Below are positions 1 through 13,068 of a DNA stretch of 64,000 nucleotides, piece after piece. The first letter of the stretch is position 1, and every line of letters starts with the position of its first letter. Where the stretch lies: contig SNVD02011186.1 in the NCBI GenBank assembly GCA_013180625.2, forward strand, positions 186,001 to 250,000, written 5' to 3'. Below the pieces are notes generated by a model. The model saw only the letters and a list, made by a program, of their open reading frames with translations, made no database searches and was not told the origin of the DNA. Position numbers and translations under genes: made by a program. This DNA comes from Boswellia sacra. Lineage: Eukaryota > Streptophyta > Magnoliopsida > Sapindales > Burseraceae.

Positions 1-41
1 AAAATAATTATTCATATTTAAGTATCAACTACCCTTGCTAT

Positions 42-334
42 TAGAGGCGTGCAAATTAAACCGACATAACCCGACCCGATTGGGTTAGTCAGGTTTTAAT
101 TGGGTTGCAATTGAAAATAAGCCAAATTCGGATTACAAAAGTCGGGTTTTGGGTTAATCGTTTTGAAGTGTGATCCAATAAAACTAAAACCCGATCCGAC
201 CCAATATAACGGGTTATATGTCGGGTTCATAGTTAAAAAAAAAAACTCGATATCGGATTAAAATCCGACAACCCGATGTCGTGTCAGGTCGAGTCGGGTT
301 TCAGAAAACCCGACCCAACCTGTGTGCACCGCGG
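42..334. mobile_element. Short hAT-like non-autonomous element (MITE)
   Basis: A 293-bp element flanked by a perfect 8-bp direct repeat, cttgctat, at 34-41 and 335-342, the size of a hAT target-site duplication. Its ends are imperfect inverted repeats (tagaggcgtgca at the left; the right end reads ccgcggtgcaca in reverse complement). The interior is made almost entirely of acccga/cgggtt motifs and has no coding capacity. The nested element at 13232 has the same style of interior. The flank 343-699, leading into the first P450 copy, holds no other feature I can support. Confidence 0.75.
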
Positions 335-699
335 CTTGCTATATATTGTCAAGTGAGTAAGAACTAATTTTTGTAATATAATTGTATCTTGACTTTTAAA
401 GATCTTTTACTATATTAGCCTTTAATATATCATACATATCGGGACTGTTAATATTTGTTTTTATTCTTTTCCCCCATTCATTAATTAATTTTTTGACTAA
501 CAATTATGTTAGTGAATAAAAAATTAGGCATAGAATCTTTTATAATTCGAATTATTACTAATAATAGAGGACAATTTTTAGCCTGGCTATCAAAACTTCC
601 ATTAAATGTTGTCACACACATCGTTATACGCAAAGCAGGCAATCTCACCTTCTCAAAGTGATCATCTTCGTGAAGTGGAATCCGAGGCTAGACAGAACC

Positions 700-2950
700 A
701 TGTTGTCGACAGGTGTTTATGTACTTGTTCCCTTGGTGATCATAGCCATTTCCCATTGGAAACATAAATGGAGGAATCCCACATGCAACGGGAAGCTCCC
801 TTCAGGTTCCATGGGCTTGCCTTTGATTGGAGAGACTCTTCAGTTTTTCATCTCCAGCAAGTCTTTAGATATTCATCCTTTCATCAAAACACAAGAATAC
901 ACAAGTTTAGTGATCATCAATCAATATTATCATATTTCTTCAATTAGTTATTGATCAGTTTTTAATATTATATTCTTTGTATAATTTTGTACTGTTAATT
1001 AATTTTAGATATGGGCCTCTGTTCAAAACGAGCTTGGTTGGTCGACTGGTTGTCTTTACATCTGATCCGGATTTCAGTCATCTAATCTTTCAACAAGAAG
1101 AAAAGCTGGTAATATGGTGGTACATGGACTCTTTTGTTAAGCTTGTTGGTCTGAGTGGCTCGGATAAAGATGGTTCATGCAATATTCTTGCTGGAAACCT
1201 ACACAAACACTTAAAGAAATTGGTTTTGGATCAGTTTGCTCCTCTAAACCTGAGAGAGAAGCTTTTTCCTGAATTGGAAGAAATGATCAACCAATCCTTG
1301 TCTAATTGGACCACCCAGCCATTTGTGGAAGTGAAGCAAGCATGTTCAGCGGTCAGTTCTTCTCTTGTTAACACACACACACACACACACACTAATTTAT
1401 ATATATTCTTTATTACGGAAATTAAGCTAACCTAGATGTTCTAATTTCTATTGCAGATGATAATAGATTTCACCCTGAGACATATTTTTTGTTATAGTCT
1501 TGAAAAGTATGGAGAAGTTTTGGCTGAAGAATTTACTGATTTCTTTGAAGGGCTTATGTCTTTGCCAATAAATGTTCCGGGCACTGCCCAACGCAGGTGC
1601 TTCCAGGTAATATATATATATATTATCTAGAATAAATAAATTCGTTCGATGTTCACATGAGTTAGTTCTACAAACTGTTTTAAAATTGTGTTTATGCACG
1701 TTCAGAAGCAAAAGAGTACAGTAAAGATGATGGGGAAGATGATAGAGGAACGAGAGGCATCCGCAGAAGCAAGACGAGGGGACTTAATTGATCTTATTGT
1801 GGATGACATGAAAACCAATAAATTACTCACATATGATCTTGCGCCTTATATAATGTTCGGTCTTCTACTTGCCACCTTTGAGACAATCTCGACCACCTTA
1901 ACAATGACCATGGTGTCACTCACAGAACACCCTTTGGTGATGCAAGAGTTCGAGGTATTTGATTGATGCCACTACCTTATCCAGCATAGCATTCTTCTTC
2001 AATTGTTCAAGTTTTCTGTTTTTGATGCAAATTTTCTCTGTTGAGCTTGATGGGTATATATTTCCTGCTTAATTTCTGTTTCATACATCAGAAGGAAAAC
2101 GAGGAAATTCTTCCGAAACAGAGAAAATAAGGGAAGTAAGATGACATGGAAGGAATTTAAATCAATGAACTTCACGATGCAGGTGAGGCTTGAAATTGAA
2201 TTTTTTCTTCCTAGGAATTGCCAAGTTTCAGTATTATCTCCATTCACATCGGCTTATGCAGGTCATTAATGAATCACTTAGAATGGGCAACTTTGTACCA
2301 GGCTATTTGAGAAGAGCAATTAAAGATATGACCATTTATGGTACACTCGTAACAAGTAGCTTCATTGCTGATATCTGTATCATGATCTACTCTTCTAATA
2401 AATAAGACAAAATTTGCAGGATATACAATTCCGAAAGGCTTGACAATAATGGTTGCTCCATCAGCTATTCACTTCAACCCACAAACATATGAATACCCAC
2501 TTGCATTCAATGTATGGCGATGGAAGGTTATACTTAATTACATTTCGTTATATTCTAAAATTAATATTTCCTAAAAATACACTAGCTCCATAACCATAGG
2601 ATTCACTACTTCTGCCTCACAGCTTATAACGGATGTGGCAGCAAATAAGACGGCAAAAAATTTTATCCCTTTTGGTGGAGGAGTGAGGTTATGCCCTGGA
2701 GTTGGTTTCAGTAAAGTGTTCATTTCTGTATTTCTCCACGTAATGATCACGAAACACAGGTAAATAACTTCTTAGTATTTATAGCTTTCTTTAATTTGTA
2801 TGAGATTTCCTCATCCTGACTGTTTCAATCAGATAGAGACTAACCATTGCGTGTATATATATTTGAATCTTCAGCTGGTCGAAAGTGAAGAAAGGAGAAA
2901 TCTTTCGAGCACCAATCATGGGATTCGGACAAGGTTATTACATGAAGTAG
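700..2950 (+). pseudogene. CYP87: CYP87-like cytochrome P450, copy 1 (all nine exons recognisable, frameshifted)
   Basis: Plant P450 of the CYP87 type, a family that oxidises sterol and triterpene-like substrates at the ER. Exons by splice signals and alignment to copy 2: 700-904, 1009-1351, 1457-1606, 1706-1954, 2092-2182, 2262-2340, 2420-2526, about 2642-2759, 2875-2950. Seen: N-terminal membrane anchor, then PSGSMGLPLIGE, exon 2 WWYMDSFVKLVGLSGSDKDG (CYP87-like), I-helix region GLLLATFETIS, and heme loop FGGGVRLCPG with the axial Cys. Lesions: a 2-bp insertion near 891 in exon 1, a 1-bp insertion in exon 5, a weak exon 1 donor (gtttag), and loss of the exon 8 acceptor AG (copy 2 keeps cacag). 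The ATG at 700 matches the copy 2 start. Exons 2, 3, 4, 6, 7 and 9 are open. The family is certain to P450; CYP87 is from recognition. Confidence 0.85.
1371..1392. repeat. (CA)n microsatellite
   Basis: About eleven AC dinucleotides in intron 2 of P450 copy 1, absent from the matching intron of copy 2. Confidence 0.95.
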
Positions 2951-3473
2951 CGAAAAAATAAGGGAAATCCACACATAATTTGCACTAAGCTTAAAATAGA
3001 GCAATGCTAAATCTACCACCAAATTCTATCATAACTCTTTACAATTTGAGTTGTAAAATTTCATATGAGAGTAAAAAAATATAAATAGAAAAGGAGAGTT
3101 AAAATAGATGATACAGTAATTATCTTTCAAGTAGCTAAGATTTTGCCAACTACTTAAGTTGTAAAGAGTTAGTTGTATATTTAATATTATTATTAAGGTT
3201 AAGATAGTAATACTAAAGCTAATTCTGAAACTGGTATTGAGGCCAGCTGCATCTGCTGAGAAAGATTCAAGTTCATGGCGATCTGCCATGACTCTTAATC
3301 TTAGTGAAAATAAAATAAAATTACACTGCCAGTTATACTAGAAAATTTGAGTGTATTGGCAAGACCAAAGTTCTTCCTTGAATTGATTTTAACTTCTATT
3401 GATCTAATCAGTAATTACTAATAGATAAAGAAAAAAAGGTGAAAGTATTTACATTCAAGAAAATATATAATCT

Positions 3474-3519
<46 letters not shown>

Positions 3520-4439
3520 ATTCATAAACAAAATTACCCATAAAGACAAATTTTTCTTAATAATTAAAATAAAATTGTTCTTCATCACAAATATCTACGT
3601 ACCATGAACCCTAATTTTCTCCTTCATCATTTGTATATCTGCTTCAGTCCATATCCATGAACTCAATGTGAAAACTGGGGGATGCTATCATTTGTCTGTT
3701 ACTAATGTTGAGTTTTGGTTACCACAATGTCCGTAGTGGGGAAGCTTATAATCCTTTGTTGCTTATCTATATTCCTTAAATCTTGAATATTGCATAAAAT
3801 TAACCGTGTGCGCATATAATTAATTTTGAATATGGAATATTATGAGTCATTTTTTAAAATAAAGAGAAAAACCCTCTAATCATCATTAATGGAAATTTAT
3901 TTCTTTTCTTTTTCCCTCTTATTTTTCCCCCCTCAAAATTCCAAATTAATTTTTAACAATGAACGGGTATCTCTAACATGAGATCATGATCAAAGAAGAA
4001 ATAGAAAAGCAGTACTCTACTAATTGTTGAACCAGAAAACTTTTGAGTTATAGAATTATGAAGTAAATTATAAGAACACACAATCATGTTCAATTCAAAG
4101 TTATTTTCAAAATATTAGAGGGTGCATTAAACAAAAAGTTAAAGTTTCAAAATTTGTAAATTCATTTATTGAAAATAATTTTTGGGTGCAAATTGCTGCA
4201 CCCAAATAAATAATTCTAGATATATATGTAAACAACTTATGCAATTACTCTTATATATAGCCTGATATGATAAAATATTATTGGATGTCACATTATTATT
4301 ACAATCCTCTTCATTTATTATAAATGTTGTCAGTTCAATGATATCATACCATATATCATGTTGTAAGATTAAGTTGTTTATGTACGTAGCATTGCTTAGA
4401 AAAATTATACTAGAAAATGAAGAATATAATAAAGGTTAA
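2951..4439. other. 3' flank of CYP87 copy 1 and AT-rich spacer
   Basis: Roughly the first 400 bases resemble the region downstream of copy 2 (24568 onward; for example a shared stretch around ttcatg..atctgccatg), so the tandem duplication extended past the stop codon. An (AT)n microsatellite of about 42 bp lies at 3476-3517. The rest is AT-rich with no gene I can support. Confidence 0.6.
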
Positions 4440-5216
4440 GACTATTTGCATCCACAACTATATGATTTCTACACCATTTACCTAATGCACCATCCTTTAT
4501 TATTCCAAAAATAACTCTGAATATTGAAGGCAACATTCTATCTACACCCACCTATAATTCTTATCTCTTTCTTTTTATTTTGCCATTCTCTCTCATTAAA
4601 CCCTAATCTAAAAGATCTAAAAAATGTAAAATGTCAAGTACCAATCACCTAAACAATTTATTAACCACGTATTGTGATTTTTTCTTTTTCAATATCAAAG
4701 TCAACAAATTTGAGCATGTGGAGAGCTAAAAAGGGAGCATAAGGAAAAATATATTAAATATCTTTTTTAAACCATGCATTTTATCAAACCAACAGAGAAG
4801 ATTATGGAGTAAATAGAATCTTAGTTTAAAAGAGGTTATAATGATAATAGATAAAAGAGTTATGGGAAATCTAAGCGATTTTGATTAATTTCATTGCAAG
4901 CTACTTAACCATTTCTTTTTTTCCTTCTTTCGTATTGCTTGTAGATCAATAGTAATTATAGAAGAAAGGTGAAGAATTCTAAATCAAAGGATTTATGAGA
5001 GTTAGATACAATGGAGAACAAATAAGTTAAGGATTTAGATATGTAGAAGAAAAGAGAGTTTGAGAATTTTAATTAAGTAATGACTATTAGATGGTTGCAA
5101 ATTAAAAGCATTTCAATTAGAATGATATGTTTTTTATATATAATTTTTTAAGGATATTTTACTATATTAAAACAGTTTACTTTAAAATGGTGTAGAAATC
5201 ATATTTGTGAGTGCAT
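4440..5216. mobile_element. Mutator-like or MITE-type element, 777 bp
   Basis: The two ends form terminal inverted repeats of about 35 bp. The shared core is atgatttctacaccattt near 4460 and its reverse complement near 5185. Flanks are a near-perfect direct repeat, ataataaaggttaa at 4426-4439 and ataataaatgttaa at 5217-5230 (one mismatch). Part of the 14-bp match may be chance in AT-rich DNA; a 9-11-bp duplication would fit a Mutator-like element. No coding potential inside. Confidence 0.6.
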
Positions 5217-5948
5217 ATAATAAATGTTAATAACATATAGGTAATAAAATTCATGTTAGGACGATGTTTTAAAAGTTTATAAGAGAATGAGATGGAGAGG
5301 ATACACATGCATTTGCATATTAACGTTAAATATATTTTTCAGAAAACAAATATTCAACTAATCGAACTATTTTAACACATAGCTCCCCCCATTGTCTCAT
5401 GCATAAATGCAAACAATAAATTAATTATTTAAGTCCAATCATCACTTCTCAACAACTCTTCAACAACTATGCCTTTCGACATTTGTCTCTTCTGAAAATG
5501 CAGATTAAAACGGAACGAAATGTTTCCAAAAGCGGCAAGCCGGCAGATTAATTAAGAGCAAATTCTATTTTTGTTGATAACTTTTACTTAATATAAATAA
5601 TTAATACAAGGACTTGAATCATGTGTGCAATAAAAGTGCAATGTTTTTTTTCATGTATTAATTTAATCGATAATAATACTATATTTATAAAGTCTATATA
5701 TAAAATTTGTATATAGAATTGATGTCGTATTAAGTGAATGAAAGATCAATATCCTAATGTCAATATAATAAATATTAATAAGTAATTTAATATTGAATGA
5801 ATGATGTCATATTAACTTAAAATACTTACTTTGTAAGTATAATATTACTTTTTAATTAATTAGAGTAATCTATCCATTTCTTATCCATTTCATAACTATC
5901 TATTGTTAATTCATTTTATAATTGTGGAAAATCAAAAACAATTTGCAG
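5217..5948. other. AT-rich spacer without a recognisable gene
   Basis: Nothing with coding periodicity or terminal repeats was recognised between the element above and the P450 exon remnant. The sequence just before the remnant ends in an intron-like acceptor, atttgcag. Confidence 0.5.
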
Positions 5949-6041
5949 GCCGATATGTATATACATACAATGTATTTTAGAAAGGCTGGATGGTAATGGT
6001 TACTCCATAGCTATACAAAGACCAAATTCAATCGATGGCGT
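5949..6041 (+). pseudogene. Decayed CYP87-like exon 7 (third P450 copy)
   Basis: After the acceptor atttgcag the sequence follows exon 7 of both P450 copies: aaaggctggatggtaatggt against the copies' aaacgctggacgataatggt, then gttactccat, ttcaat and gatggcg. It has indels and no reading frame. A CACTA element was inserted immediately after it. No neighbouring exons of this copy were found, so it marks an additional duplication that has otherwise decayed. Confidence 0.6.
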
Positions 6042-6789
6042 TTAATCACTACAAAAAAAAATATTTTATAAGTCGCTCTTTTGCGGCTGCACTAAAACCC
6101 GACGTAAATGAGTTTGCGCGAACGGCGCCTCCAACCCCAAATAAGGCAGTGTTACCCCCAGCGCAAATGACTTTTAATCTTTTTGTTAACCCTAACATCA
6201 ATTCTTCTGCATTTGTTAACTCTGTTGCGATTTCTCTCTGATCAATTCTTCTGCATTTGTTTTTGTTTGCGATTTCTAGAATGCAGTTTTGGTAATTTGC
6301 GTTTGCTCTCTTCTCTTTCTCTTCTCCTTTGATTCACACATTTGTTTCTGCTTTTTTGTGAGTTAAATTTGCGTTTGCCACAGATCTCTCTCTATCTAAT
6401 CAGGCGTTTTGGTAATTTGCGTTTGCTGTCTAATCTTTCTCTTCTCCTTCTAGCTCTACTCTTGCATTTGCTGATTGAGGTAACTATTTACTCTTGCGTT
6501 TGCTATAGATTAAAGTTTTTTATTACGGTTTTTGTAGTTGCATTTGCATTTGCTGACATTTGGTTTCTATTTGCTCGATCTGTTTTGTCAAAGCCTTCAT
6601 TTCTTCTGGTTTGGAGAGTGGTTTCAACAGGTGTGTAAAGGAAAGCTTCATTTTGCTTTCCTAATTTTGAATATCTAATGACACGTGACTGTTATGGAGC
6701 ATGGACTCTGCACTTTCTTTTTCTTCCTTTGTTCTTAATTGGAAGAGATTTTTTTAGTAATATTTTTGCTCATATGGTTCCCTACACAG

Positions 6790-6876
6790 GCCTTAAACTC
6801 TTGAAAAATCTTGAGCTGTCTGATACTGAAGTTGGAAGTGATGGGCTTCTCCATTTATCTGGTTTGGATTCTCTCT
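6790..6876 (+). pseudogene. Captured leucine-rich-repeat gene exon fragment
   Basis: After a splice acceptor-like ccctacacag the sequence reads LKLLKNLELSDTEVGSDGLL and continues HLSGLDSL. That is one and a half LRR units of the cysteine-containing/RNI-like type found in plant leucine-rich-repeat proteins (L..L..LeLS.T.v...GL..Ls.L). The frame is lost shortly afterwards, at about 6880. It lies about 740 bp inside the CACTA left end, so I read it as a fragment of a host gene picked up by the transposon. Whether it is transcribed cannot be seen. Confidence 0.6.
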
Positions 6877-9695
6877 ACTTACCATCTGATACTTTGTAGT
6901 TGGTGGTATAAATAGTTAAAATTAAATCAATTTGTTGCCTATTATCATTTTCTTTTTCTCTTAAAATATATATTGAAGATAATGGTCATTATTTATTAGG
7001 ATATGATTCAGCTTTTTGCATCTATATGGGAATTGATCTTTAAGGATCTCAAGATTTCTCTTTCCTTTTTTTAATCTTAACTGGGAGGGAATGTCGGAAG
7101 CATAATTATGAAGAGTGCATTCTGGTCTGCAGGCAGGGGTGGTTCTGTCTTTTGTGTAGCGTTTTGCTCCCAAGTTGGTGATGCTATCTTTGTAGACACC
7201 CAGTCTACTTCATAAATTTAACTCATTTTTATATTTAGTATTATGTTTTCAGTCTACTATCTGAGAAAATGAGATTATCTTTCATTTTTACTACATAAGC
7301 AAACAAATGAGACAAGGCTTTGTCATATGAGTTGCTCTGCTTTGAATGGTCTTTTGTGACCTTGTCACTGAGTTTTTTTTTTTTTTAAAATATTCATTTT
7401 GTGAAAAGCAGAGGCCTTCCCAGAGAAGTCCCTCAATATCCTGCATGCTTAAAGCTGTTTTTTGGTGACAGTTGACTGTTATGGAGCATGGACTCTGCAC
7501 CTTCTTTTTCTTCCTAGCAATAGACTATAACTCCTTTGTTTCCATTGCAATATTTAGTAATTACTATTCATATGTGGACAGCAACATATGAATAGTAATT
7601 ACTAAAATTTGTTTTGTATCTTATGAAAAAAATAAAATAAAATTTGTTAAGCCAGTGATCATTTGTTGCATTCGGTTGTTTGCTCACTGATAGAAGAGTT
7701 TGTTTCTGCACTGTGCTATGAAGATTTTGTTCTCTTGTTTTATTTTTTTAGTTTTATTTTTATCTGGCTATCTTAGAAACTATTAAACTGGGATGCAGGT
7801 TCTGGTTGGTCAAAGTAATTATCTTTCTGATAGAAGGCTTTGTCTAGATTTTGAGTTTTAGTATTTCTGCAGCATGGTGAGATTAAGATTTGGCTGCTGT
7901 GGTTATTAATTTATTCTTACCAGTGGCAATTGGTTCTCAGTTAACAGAAATGATTAAAGCTACATTATATTCCGACAGATGGCTGAGAAATGTGTATAAT
8001 GAATTTGAAATATATGCGAACGTATGAGTTTATTTTGTGCTGTGTGGGCTTATTTACAAGCCTGATACTGGCCATGGTTTTTGCTAGCTGGATATGCAGT
8101 GTGTTGGATTCAGAAGTATAACTTAAAATTACAACCAATCTGGATAGTAATTTGGCTGTATTTTAAAAAATTGGCACGAAATAAAAGCCATATTCAGACA
8201 GATGCAAATAAACACTTTGTTTCTTTTCCTCTATACTTTCAATAGTAGTTTTAGTGTCCATAACAGTGGATTATGTTGACTCATAGAAGGCTTTGGTAGG
8301 AACATTGTAATGGAATATTAACTTCAATTTACAGCATATAGTGGAATAATCACCTAGATAACACAAGTTTATTAAACAGGATGTTTGAAATAGCCTGTTG
8401 CAGTTTCGTCATGGCTTATCACTCTGTAGTTGGCAGGGGGCACACAATATTTTGTTCAGTTTAGTTTCCTGCTTTTGATGCATATGTTTGCCCCTATGTG
8501 CTTTACTTGAAGCTTGTAACAAATGTTTGTGGATTTGAATAATTACTTTTTGCATTCGGTAAAATATTATTTCCCATTTGAAGAAAGATATTTGTATTGA
8601 TCTAGTCCTTTGCCAGCTCTTGGTAAATTATTGACATTATCGTCTCTTTGAAAGCACATTTATATGCGTCCATTCATTATTTATACCTCGAACATGGATG
8701 GATCCTCATACATTAGCAAATAGAACTACTAGTCTACTAGCTTCTGCTTTTCCAATTACTGTTCGTGAAGATAGTGGACACCTCTTGTCGGATAGTATCT
8801 GAATTTTGCTTGTTAATATCTTTTTGCAGTGCTTTTATGATTGCGGGTTAGTAAACTATTGACAACTGCCCGCTGCATAGTACACAGGTAGTCTAGTCAA
8901 TTGTGCACTTTTGATGTATATGTGATATTTATTGAAGAATATCTGAAGTCTTAATATCTCTAAGACTTCAAGGTATTGATCTGATATCACCATAACCTTA
9001 ACTAACAAAAGACCTTGTTTGGAGTTCAATTCTCCAATTGAGTTCCTTAGTTTTATATTATAATTTGAATCTTGATTCAGACCTTAGTTTTAGACATTCT
9101 TGCTTCTTGCTTAAAATTCATGTCTGCATGTTGAAAAATTGTTGCTTACAATGCTTAAAATTCTTGTCTGCATGTTGAAAAATTCCAGTATATCTATTAA
9201 TTACAATGCTAATATCCAGGATTTTATCTTAGGCTGCTGAGTTCTTTGATTCTGATTGCACAAGAGGTACGTTTATTCTATTAAACCCATATTTCATTCT
9301 ATTATTTCACTGTTTCATGAGCGATCTTATCTTGTAAATTGTAAATTATATGTTGATAAGATGTAAATGTATGAATATTACATTGTATGCATGTTTGATT
9401 GTTTCATGTAAATTGTATATTAATAAGATGTTAAAAACTAAATGACTTGTTTTCTTGTATACTTAGATTAACATTATGAAGCACTTAATACTTAAAACAA
9501 AATTACTTAAACAGAGGATCAAATTATGAAAATCAAGCCAAACATAAATTGCTTAAACACCCCATAACCAAAATCAATTCATCTAAACAGCCCATAATCT
9601 AAATTAATTGTCTTAAACACCCATAACCCAAATCAATTCCCATAGACACCCTATAACCTAAATCAATTCACCCAAATACCCATAACAATTTGAAG

Positions 9696-9941
9696 ATGGA
9701 GCATGACACTTTGAAGGATGAACATAATAATATGAAGGTACAATTTGAGCTAATGCAATCATTCTTGCAAAGTAATTTTCAGAATTTTGATGAGGAGATG
9801 CGCCAAACAAGGAGTGAACAGGTATAAAAGAAATTCTTAATCATATTTCTTAGAAAATTTAGTATTTTTAAGATAAATTATAAGCTTTATGTTTTTTATT
9901 GACAGGTTCACGATACATCTAGTGCGCATCGATTGCATTAA
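9696..9941 (+). pseudogene. Remnant C-terminal exons of a CACTA-encoded coiled-coil protein
   Basis: Two short open exons: 9696-9821 (42 codons, beginning MEHDTLKDEHNNMKVQFELM, charged and heptad-like) ending at a gtataa donor, and 9906-9941 after gacag, ending in a stop after ..SSAHRLH. The composition matches the C-terminal coiled-coil tail of plant En/Spm-type (Ptta) transposase-associated proteins. Being inside a CACTA element supports this as the remnant of its own gene rather than captured DNA. The assignment is from general resemblance only. Confidence 0.4.
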
Positions 9942-11715
9942 CTTATGGTTAGTATTATTTGTTGTGTATCGAGTATTTGTATTACGATTTGGAATTTACA
10001 TTCAAATGGTTTTTTGGCTTTTACAGTGCAAGTTGGATACTTGAAGTTGGTTGTGAAATTGAATGATTTTTTAGTATGAATCAACTACTGGTTTGTTAAT
10101 TATTATTATTCTAAATGGCTTGCTCATGATGTTGATTCATGTGTTTTGGAATTTTTGTGGAAGTGCAGTGAGTTAATGGGTTTGTTACTGAGTGCTCTTA
10201 TTTGCTTGAAAATTTTTGACAATGCTTGAAGTGTTATTGTTGAGCATTGAGGAATGTGATTGCAAGTGGGTTTGGTGATCCTTGAAGGGTATTTGTTGGA
10301 GATGATTGTTTGATTAACATATTCCTTAATCATGCACTAATTGGACAAAGTTAGCTTTGAATTGATTGATGATTGATCAGCCTATTATCTTGTTTGTTTA
10401 AAGTTAAATTGATTTAAAAAGGATATTTAATTGAAGGGTATTTTTCTGGTTTATCAACCTATTAAAGTTAGTTCAAAGTTGTTAAATCACTAGTAATTGG
10501 AGAGAAATCTTGTGAGGATAGTAAAGATTCAGAACATGATGGATTTAATAATAGATTAATATGGTGGCAGTTTCTTGCTGAGTTGTTGTATTGATTGATA
10601 TTCATTGATGGTTTTCTTTGCTGGTGTTGTTTCATTGCTTCATGATGTAGTTAGTTAGTTTGTGATTTTATGGAGATGATAGTTCATTTACCTTTTGGAA
10701 CTTGTATTAATGTTGCATGATGGGATTTTATTACCTGCTACAGATGAACTGTCAAGAACTGAATTTATTTATTTATTTTTACTTTCCAGGTGAAGGTAAA
10801 AGGCTGGATAGATGATGATAAGGGTGAAGTTGGGTTGTTCAAGTTCTTCAACGATTTTGCATGTTTTAAATAGATTGATAATTTGACATACTTACTAGGT
10901 TTTGGATGGCATGAGAAGTGTAGTTAGGTTTTGGATGGTTTTTTCAATGAATTTTTTTGTTTTCTTTTGTTTATACTATTACCTGTTAAGAAATTTGAAA
11001 ATGTTTGATTGCTATGCTAGTAGGGTTTGGCTGAGAAATTTGAGTTTTGATGTGTAGTTAGATTTCTCTGGTATAATATGTTAAACCTTTGAACTTTGTT
11101 GGCAATTGAGAAATTAGAAATGACTTTAAAGTGTAGTTGAATAATTGAGTATATATTTTTGGTATGTTAATAATTTTTACAAAATTATTTTGTTGATTAT
11201 GTCCTTTAATATTGTTAGAAACAAATGCTACTGAATAAGGAGAATTAAATAAAAAGTACTTTTTAAAAGAATTTTATTAAGTTAATAAACAATGGTAAAT
11301 TGGTAATTTCAAGTAATACTAATAATTGATGGTAAAATTATAATTCTATAAATCTTAAAATTATAATTATAATTTTTAATTTTAAAATCGCATTTCAAAA
11401 CAAACAACTGATACAAGCAAAATTTAAATTTGAATGGATTTCAAATAAGGGGTAAATTAGTAATAGTGGGCCATTGAGTCTTTTACGGCGGGGAAATAGC
11501 CGCCGTAAATGAGGTGATGTATATGAATTTTTACGGCTGCAATGAAGCCGCCGTAAATGACTATGATCCAGCCACAATTGACCTAACGGGCCGCCGCAGA
11601 AGATTTACGACCCATATTATCTACGTCGGCCTAAGGCCCGCCGTATGGCCGACGCAAAAGACCTTTTACGGCGGCAAAATAGCCGTCGTAAATGATCCTT
11701 TTTTTTGCAGTGAAT

Positions 11716-13068
11716 GTTAACATGATCTTTCACTTATCATGCATGGATAATATCAATCTTCCTCACCCAGAAATATACATGAACAAACAACGAAACACTC
11801 AAAACACATATATAGAACAACACACATGGCAAGTGGTCCAATACACATCATCCTAGCCAGGGCACTTGAATATTTTTTAATTTTATCATAAATATTAAGG
11901 AAATTAATTCACCTAAAAACTTGAGCTCTTAGGCATAGATATAATTATAGGATATAAATATTTGAAATATATTTGTGAGATTTGGAAAGGATGTAATAGA
12001 ATTTGAAATTATATATTATCAAATGGGCATATAGCATATAATTGTTTTGATAATGTAGATCTTTCGAAGGATTAACTAACAGAATAGGAATTTGTTATGT
12101 TAATAAATCTCGAAGTGATACCCTAATAAATTATATTAACAAGGTAAATGTCTCTTGGTAGCAGTGAAGGTCTGTTGTTTTGGCTAATATATTCGTTACA
12201 GGAGCTTTTTTGGAATACTAAAATTGTTTTATGCTGCTAGTGGATTAAATTTTTACCACCAGTACCAGTCAGCATTTTCATACAATAATTTAATGATGCC
12301 GGCCGAATTTTAATTATTTGGAGTTCCAGCCATTTAATCTCCTGTTAAAGTAAAAATTGTTGGCTTCTTATTAGTATATATATGTTAAAAATACACATTA
12401 GTCAACCTTGCTCCAGATCAGTCACACTAAGTTCACTCGACAGCTCACTTATCAGCTCACAGTAGTCTACTTGTCAGTACATTAACGTTACTGTGTAATT
12501 AGTTACAGGTTGCTGTAGTCAATTACATCAAATTATGTTTAGCTTGGACAATGATGATTAATATGTAATTAAAATTGCCTAGACTTACAACAAATCAGCA
12601 GAGCTGTTAGGTTATTTGGCAGATCCAGTTATTTGTAATGTCAATCTCTCGTGGGCTTGTGATATCCTTAATTTATATTCAATGAATTGTCTAGAATAGC
12701 CTTTTGAGCGTGTTCTAAATTTTTTTTTGTTCCGCGTCTCTAAATTTCCGCGTCTCTCATAGGCTTGTAATGTCCTTTATATTCACTGAATTATTGACCT
12801 CTGCTACATTTACTTGTACGTTCTCAGAATAAACCCCCGTTTAATTCCTTTCTATCACTCACTTTACATCAACTTAAACGCGCATATACAATTTATATAT
12901 ATTATAAACAACAAATATTTTATTTATTTATGTTTGGGTGCGTCTGGTTTCCATTTAAAAATTATTTATGGCCGGTAGCAAAAGCGAGAAACAAAGCTAC
13001 TAATATTCATTATTCAAAGTTTAGCAACCATTATATATATGTCAGTAGCCGATCTCAAACTTCTCAAG
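11716..13068. other. Upstream region of CYP87 copy 2
   Basis: About 1.35 kb without coding features. It contains an imperfect direct repeat of about 45 bp (near 12645 and 12762; shared core gggcttgt/aggcttgtaatgtcc.. ttatattcaatgaatt). Only the last 15-20 bases before 13068 (cttctcaaggtg) align with the leader of P450 copy 1, so the duplicated promoter has diverged or been replaced. Confidence 0.45.

Larger units (their letters stand above)
6047..11712. mobile_element. CACTA (En/Spm) DNA transposon, non-autonomous, 5.7 kb
   Basis: Left end CACTACAAAAAAAA; the right end in reverse complement is CACTGCAAAAAAAA. The 3-bp target duplication aat sits at 6044-6046 and 11713-11715. Subterminal repeats built on gccgccgtaaa and its complement cluster at the right end (11480-11700), with related copies at the left (6070-6130); these are the binding sites expected for a TNPA-like protein. 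No TNP2-type transposase ORF is present, only C-terminal exon remnants near 9.7-9.9 kb. A host leucine-rich-repeat exon sits near the left end. A motif of about 45 bp around ttatggagcatggactctgc is duplicated (about 6687 and 7474). A further possible terminal exon after ttccag at 10790-10873 (28 codons, then TAG) is unrecognised. The remaining AT-rich interior has no gene I can support. Confidence 0.85.

Noticed and set aside
658..699. P450 copy 1 starting upstream at a GTG codon
   Set aside because: GTG starts are not used for plant nuclear genes; the ATG at 700 aligns with the ATG at 15141 in copy 2 and precedes the membrane anchor.
12384..12860. Possible solo LTR upstream of P450 copy 2
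   Set aside because: A tg start and internal repeats are present, but I found no matching ca end with a target duplication.
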